Assembly (NCBI RefSeq): GCF_964019385.1
Contig: NC_088650.1
Location: 30,948,550 to 31,012,549, forward strand
Length of the DNA stretch: 64,000 nucleotides
From: Sycon ciliatum
Lineage: Eukaryota > Porifera > Calcarea > Leucosolenida > Sycettidae
Reading direction: 5' to 3'
Positions within the stretch are counted from its first letter, which is position 1; each line of letters opens with the position of its first letter. The translations under genes and the position numbers were made by a program. Shown here in pieces: positions 42,201 through 64,000 of the stretch. The notes beneath the pieces are model-generated. The model saw only the letters and a program-made list of their open reading frames with translations. It was not told where the DNA came from and ran no database searches.

Positions 42201-43519
42201 ACTTTATGACATGTGTGTACATGTTCTTGTTTTGTTTTATCTTGAATGTCTTGCCTTCAGAGCCTGTGCTGTATTAATAGAGAATAGCTTCTCCAGCATT
42301 CCAATGCTTGCTAAGGTCCTGTTTCACCCGCTGGCTGGCAGATTACCGGAGTGGGCGTTTAAAAATCAGGTAGGGAACGTGCAAATATTTTTTTGTGAGC
42401 CAGCTGATATGTTTTTTTTTGTACCTTGTCCCGGTGTCTTGTATTGTTGACAGGAAATTTGCATTTGAAAATAATTCAAATGGTGGTCAGGAATTTGTGA
42501 AAAGCTATGGTTGGTGACAAATATTGTCTTGTCCGGTGCTATGCTGTGTGTTTGTTGCGTGCAGTTTTTCTCAGTAAATTCAGTACGGCTGATACGTGCG
42601 CCAACGTTATTCCTGTCGGGACTCGATGACCAGTTGGTGCCTGCGTGGATGATGGAACAGCTATTTCAGGTATGAAGACTGTGTAGTCATGCTTTCAAGT
42701 ACATGTACATGCATACAAACAAACGGGATGTCGGCATTGTTCGAAATGTGTGTTATAAGTTCAAGCAAGAGTAGATACACGTAAACAAGAGTGTGCAACC
42801 CCGCATCTCTTCTGCACAATCTGCAGATACCCCGGCCCACGGCGGAAATTTTTGTTGACGTCACCTTTTAAAAAAAAAGGCGCATTTTTGCCGCAGAGGA
42901 GTGTGGGAGCACGTGCTGGGCACCGACCTTATAATGTAAAGCCCGGCCAAGTGCACGAGGCGAAACTTCCCAAAAGACTCGCAGCGCGTGCGTCATAGAA
43001 AAGATTACGTCAACGAACAATTCCACAAGTCCCAGCACGTTGCACTTCGCATCACAGGACAATTTTGGAAAATGGAAAAATGGGTTACGGGGTAACTGTT
43101 TCCTGCTCCCCCCCCCCCCCCCCCCTACTATGTTGACCTGGCTAGAACCCTGCCATGTAATTTACTGTCCTTGGTATAGCCGTAGATTGTGTGGACTCAT
43201 GATAGCTGTACTCTGAGAGACTTTGTATGTCTGTTTGGGAAATATTGTTGATCTTTCTCGTGCAGAATTGCGGTGCCCCGGCGAAACATGTTCAGCGCTT
43301 TCCGCAGGGCGGTCACAACAACACATGGCAGTGCCGTGGCTACTACAACACATGGCGTGCATTCCTGTCACAGGTTAGCTCAGAGACAGTGCATAGTGTG
43401 GTGTGTGTACTGTTGTCGCTCCTTATCTCTCTGTCTCCGTGGGTGTGGGTGTCTCTCCCTTTCTCCGTGTGTGTGTGTGTCTCTCTCTCTCTCTCCCTCC
43501 CTTTCTTCGTGTGTGTGTG

Positions 43520-43612
<93 letters not shown>

Positions 43613-44741
43613 ATCTTTCTCTCTCTTTCCTCTCTCACTCTCTCCCTCTCCTGACGGATTCGTGCAGAATGGCAGAACATGCCTTACTGCTCAATTAGAT
43701 CAGTGATTGTATGCTGCTTTCCTTGCCAGTCCAGTACAAAAAGCTCTCCTAATCGGACTCCCCACATCCGGGCACTCCCGTCTTCCGGGTACATTTCTGA
43801 CTGTTCTAGATTCACAAAAATCGGCTTTTCGACAAAACGACCTTGAAAAATGTTGACTTGCTTGCAAGAGTATGTATCCTCTAACTCACGGGCAATGGGA
43901 GGTATGCATCTAAGATGGCCGTCACCTTTTTGCGGGGCAAGTTACCCCATACTTGGCAGGTACAACCCGTTATAGTACATTTATGAGTATGACCTCACAA
44001 AGTTCATGACCTTTTATGCAGAGTTGGTATCAAGGTGTGTACGGTTATAGTGGACTTGCCCCGCAAAACCTAATGCCTAATGGCGGGGAATTGATGCATA
44101 GGTCACATTCCTAGTTACAGGCAGTGCCCAGTCCCAGTGTGCCTGGATCAGGGAAGTCCTCCTGTAACTAGCCTCTGTTTGCCTGCGTATGTCTCGTTCA
44201 GGTTGCACTAGTCAATAGCTTTTCCATACGCCCGTACACCGAGTACGAGCATCAGGTCGGCCAGGTGATCGAGTCCTTTGAGCAGACCGACGACCAGCCT
44301 CCCAGTCACTTGCGTAGCAGCTCGGCGTCGTCGCTACACGAACCCATACTGGAGCACTCGCTCACCTCGTCAACGTCCTCGCTCGCATCTCTAGCCAGCA
44401 ACGGTCCCGCCACCACCCACCACGGTTACAGTATTCAAACGACGAGTAGCAACTCGGCGCCAACGTCGGTTCGCAAGGCTTCGGCGCCGTCACGCAAGAA
44501 CTCACGCAGCTCCAGCAACCCACCGAGTATCGGTAATTGTGATGTGCCCACGTTGCCGGTCACCGGTGGTGGTGGCCTGTCCGGCAGTCCAGCAGCGCCG
44601 CTAGCAGAGCAAGTGCATCAATACCAGTCTAACTGGGGAGCACGCGAGACTGGCGGCATAGTCGTCAACGAGTCCGCGCTGGACTGCGGACCAATGTCCA
44701 TACGGCAAAGTGCTAACCTAACTGATGTATGGTCAGTGTGA
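38939..44741 (+). CDS. ABHD13: ABHD13-type alpha/beta hydrolase, copy 2 (complete, long Ser-rich tail)
   Basis: Exons: 38939-39124, 39943-40084, 40940-41110, 41637-41778, 42261-42369, 42565-42669, 43266-43373, 44202-44741, phases matched; 500 residues, against about 337 in vertebrate ABHD13 as I recall it. It has an N-terminal membrane segment (LVLFLLYWVYGGAAM), HGNAGNIGHRLPNA, nucleophile GRSLGGAVAAKL, acid in SGLDDQLVP, His in GGHNNTWQCRGY. The last four motifs follow vertebrate ABHD13 (BEM46 family) closely, and this copy is nearer to it than copy 1 (NTWQC versus DTYHC). Exon 8 adds ~179 residues, rich in Ser, Pro and Thr, with no known domain, probably a disordered cytosolic or lumenal tail. 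The final coding part is the first unit of a ~65-bp minisatellite. The membrane-anchored serine hydrolase has no firm substrate. Confidence 0.9.
39151..39312. repeat. (GA)n then (CA)n microsatellite
   Basis: A short GA run and then about 150 bases of CA with 'gcgcgc' islands, directly after exon 1 of ABHD13 copy 2. Confidence 0.95.
39508..39891. mobile_element. Inverted pair of a mariner-type MITE (CAGTGAAACCTGTC family)
   Basis: Two copies of one element lie head to head: 39508-39697 and 39719-39891. Shared landmarks 'aagacgaccg-tcaagg', 'ccaggtggtctcc', 'tgactggaaat' and 'ggtcttct-ggacaggtggtc' appear in opposite orientation. Ends TACAGTAAAACCTGTC / ACAGGTTTCACTG. A relative is at 63100-63293. 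It lies in intron 1 of ABHD13 copy 2. Confidence 0.8.
40316..40507. mobile_element. Tc1/mariner-type MITE with empty site in the other unit
   Basis: Ends TACAGTCAACTTCGCTTATA and TTAGCGAAGTTGACTGTA, TA duplicated; 192 bp with internal 'tcgttat' repeats. The paralogous unit 1 sequence at 28780-28795 reads 'gtgtgagTAcgctggg', which is exactly the flanks of this element with a single TA. This proves insertion after the duplication, or exact loss from unit 1. Confidence 0.95.
43480..43648. repeat. (CT)n tract
   Basis: Polypyrimidine tract with GT islands, in intron 7 of ABHD13 copy 2, paralogous to 33796-34362. Confidence 0.95.
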
Positions 44742-44945
44742 TCTCTGTGGACGGACCAATGTCCATGCGGCAAAGTGCTAGCCTAACAGATGGGTGGTCA
44801 GTGTGAACCCTGTGGACCGATCTCCAAACCATACGGCAAAGTGCTAACCTACCCAATGTGTGGTCATTGTGATCGCTGTGGACTAATCTCCACACCATAC
44901 TGCAAACTGCCAACCAAACCGATGGGTGGTCAGTGTGATCACCGT
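44688..44945 (+). repeat. ~65-bp minisatellite spanning the ABHD13 copy 2 stop codon
   Basis: Four diverged units, each with 'caatgtccat-cggcaaagtgctaacc' and 'tggtcagtgtga', start at about 44688, 44753, 44818 and 44883. The first unit holds the last coding codons and the TGA stop; the others lie in the 3' region. Each later unit keeps a TGA in the same place. Confidence 0.9.
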
Positions 44946-46406
44946 CACAGCTGCTGCCGCTCCTGTGCGAGGAATGTGCATGCACAAAGGTCCCCACGTG
45001 CTAGGAGTGTGCATCCGCACAGGTACTTCTTGTGAGAAGAGTACAGAGATGCTCTCGTGCAAGGAGTGTACATGAGCAAAGGAAGCTCCGTGCCATATAC
45101 GTGGTGCTGGCGTTGTGTTCCCAGGTGCGCATTGCCGTGATAGCCGATGGACCGTTTGTGTGTGTGTGTGTGTGTCCGGGTGTCCGGCTGCTGTATTGCT
45201 CATGGCAAGACACACCGTGTGTGAGTGAGCGAGGGAGTACGAGTGTGTACTACATGTACCTCAAACTACACGGTATTTAATGTGCGGCGGTGGTCACTGG
45301 TGATGAAGTGAATGCAGCGCCAAAGAGAGACCTCTGGAACGATGACACTGTAGATGTGTGCAACTTGTAACTAACACTGCTCTCGCAGTCATGATGACAC
45401 TACAATCGACATTGACCATGGACCTACTGCCCTGATGGGCCGCCAGTTGAGACATAGCAATTACTGCTAGGATCGTGCTTTCTTGACCCTCTTGAGAGCT
45501 AACAACTGATGAGACGCCATATAGCTTGGAACTATTTTCTAGGGTTTTCAATTTGAAATTATACCAGTTTTTACCCCATGTTTTTAGTTTCTGATAATTA
45601 TGTGTCTGCTCATTTCTTTTAAAAGTACAGAATTCCCCACTCTCCCAGCACACCACCAGTGGAGAACCACCCCATGTAACACACCAAATCACAAAACGCC
45701 CGCGCTCAGCTGTATATTCCCGACTGCAACTGCAACTAGCATATTAGCATAATATTTTTTTAAGAACAAACCAGTAACAATCACTTTTTATCACCTAGGA
45801 AAATTGAGGCTAGACTTGAATTCTTGAATCTTACTAATACTAAAATATAAAAATAATTCAAAAACCAGACGTAATAATCGTGATACGCAAGACACCCTAA
45901 ATTCTCTTCCTCGAACCGGAATGGGATTACAGGACTTTGAAGAAATAGAAAATTTATCAAATCATTTCGTTGCTTCAAGATAATAGTTTCTAGGCTAGGT
46001 GTCAAAATTCCAAATCAGTAAAAAATGAAGCGGCCAATCACTAAATTCACAGGTGGGAAATATGGAGCAGAACAGGTGTGATATGTGAGTGCTACGTATG
46101 TTCCAATGAATGGTGGTGACTTTGACTATCCGCTGGCTGAGCTGGCAGTGCTCTGGCCGTGACGGTAACAGATCCGATAGCCCGCTCACTTCTTTGTTCC
46201 CCTGCTCTAATGCACTTCAAATGGCCGGTTCCGAAACCTACCCGCACGCAAACAGACAAACCGAGACATATTGGCTGTCGGGCTAAACGGCGAGGCCCTG
46301 GTGTTTGAAAACCTTTTTGGTGCCTGAAATCCTGTTCTTAGATTTCTGTCCAGTGCACATAATAGCTTGATGAAGATGACAATAAATACAATGTATACCA
46401 TTCTGT
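44946..46406. other. Convergent intergenic space, no gene
   Basis: Between the ABHD13 stop (plus) and the JIP3/4 stop (minus). I saw no coding homology. It probably contains the 3'UTRs of both genes; no polyadenylation signal could be assigned with confidence. Confidence 0.5.
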
Positions 46407-46475
46407 AGAGCAATGCACTGATGGTGTAGAGTAATGTACTGATGGTGTAGAGTAATGCACTGATGGTGTACAATG
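46407..46475. repeat. 21-22 bp tandem repeat, ~3 copies
   Basis: Unit 'gtaatgcactgatggtgtag', three copies with minor changes. Confidence 0.85.
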
Positions 46476-46627
46476 GGGAAACAGATACGGTTCTACGCTA
46501 TTTAGCCCAGTTGAGAGCCGGGGTGGAATGCGCAGGATAGAGGTCACATTATTTTAGGTGTAAAGAACAGGCAGCAATGGTATTTTAAGAGTTCGAAGAT
46601 GTGAAAACGATGAACTTGCCCTTCGCT

Positions 46628-63751
<17,124 letters not shown>

Positions 63752-64000
63752 CTGCAGCCATAGTATCGATTGTGGACAGCAAAGAACACAAGGACATGGC
63801 GAATACGCCACTGAGTTCTCCTCGGTATCGTTCATTGCTGAAAGCATGCTGGATGACCGGGCATTTGGCGTACTTTGTGATCTAGATTATTGCAGTAAAG
63901 CGCGGCTCAACACATGTCATGTGCAGCATTACAACAGGCATACCGCAGCCATGATGCAGCTAAGTCGGAGTCTTGCACCGAATCACCCATGCATTGCACG

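Larger units (their letters stand above)
34950..43850 (+). repeat. Tandem duplication unit 2 (orphan SLFNL1 3' exons + ABHD13 copy 2 exons 1-7)
   Basis: Second copy of the segment at about 23300-34550, in the same orientation. It is shorter because it lacks the unit-1-specific elements (foldback 30061-30918, nested MITEs 32399-33153). It carries its own: hAT-like MITE 35873-36080, zinc-finger ORF 36700-37177, MITE 37809-38147, inverted MITE pair 39508-39891, MITE 40316-40507. Confidence 0.85.

Overview
This window is animal nuclear DNA, most likely from a marine invertebrate. Three genes are split into many small exons with GT/AG introns. The introns are full of (GT)n, (CT)n and (CA)n tracts and short TIR elements with TA, TTAA or 8-bp target duplications. 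One tRNA-Lys(CTT) gene appears, as I recall it, identical to the vertebrate one. I cannot name the species. One 200-base N gap (50294-50493) shows this is an assembled draft.

Layout. 1-5.9 kb: intergenic, with a MITE and a 3.2 kb TTAA-flanked, Kolobok-like DNA transposon with 0.5 kb terminal inverted repeats. 5.9-24.7 kb, plus strand: a 20-exon, 543-residue Schlafen-like-1 (SLFNL1) type gene. It encodes an RRM-like start, an AlbA_2/Schlafen core, a long coiled coil and a C-terminal CaaX box (CVIQ). Its largest intron (14.4-20.6 kb) holds retroelement fossils (BEL/Pao-like gag, tyrosine recombinase) and a tandemly repeated segment with 25-bp minisatellites. 27.4-44.7 kb, plus strand: two tandem ABHD13-type serine hydrolase genes. 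They belong to a duplication of about 10 kb (unit 1 about 23.3-34.55 kb, unit 2 about 34.95-43.85 kb). One breakpoint falls in a late SLFNL1 intron and the other before the last ABHD13 exon. As a result copy 1 of ABHD13 lacks its last exon, and unit 2 starts with orphan copies of the last two SLFNL1 exons. Mobile elements present in only one unit date themselves as later than the duplication.

46.6-63.75 kb, minus strand: the C-terminal part of a JIP3/JIP4 (MAPK8IP3/SPAG9, Sunday driver) scaffold gene, running off the right edge. Its introns hold the tRNA-Lys(CTT) gene on the opposite strand, several minisatellites, a TTAA element, and a whole-looking 4.77 kb Ty3/gypsy LTR retrotransposon with 177-bp LTRs that I read as identical, inserted in a minisatellite.

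The three host genes share no obvious pathway. ABHD13 and JIP3/4 are convergent neighbours. The most notable observations are the gene-breaking tandem duplication with filled and empty element sites, the CaaX-ended coiled coil on a Schlafen-like protein with heptad-sized exons, and the young LTR insertion.
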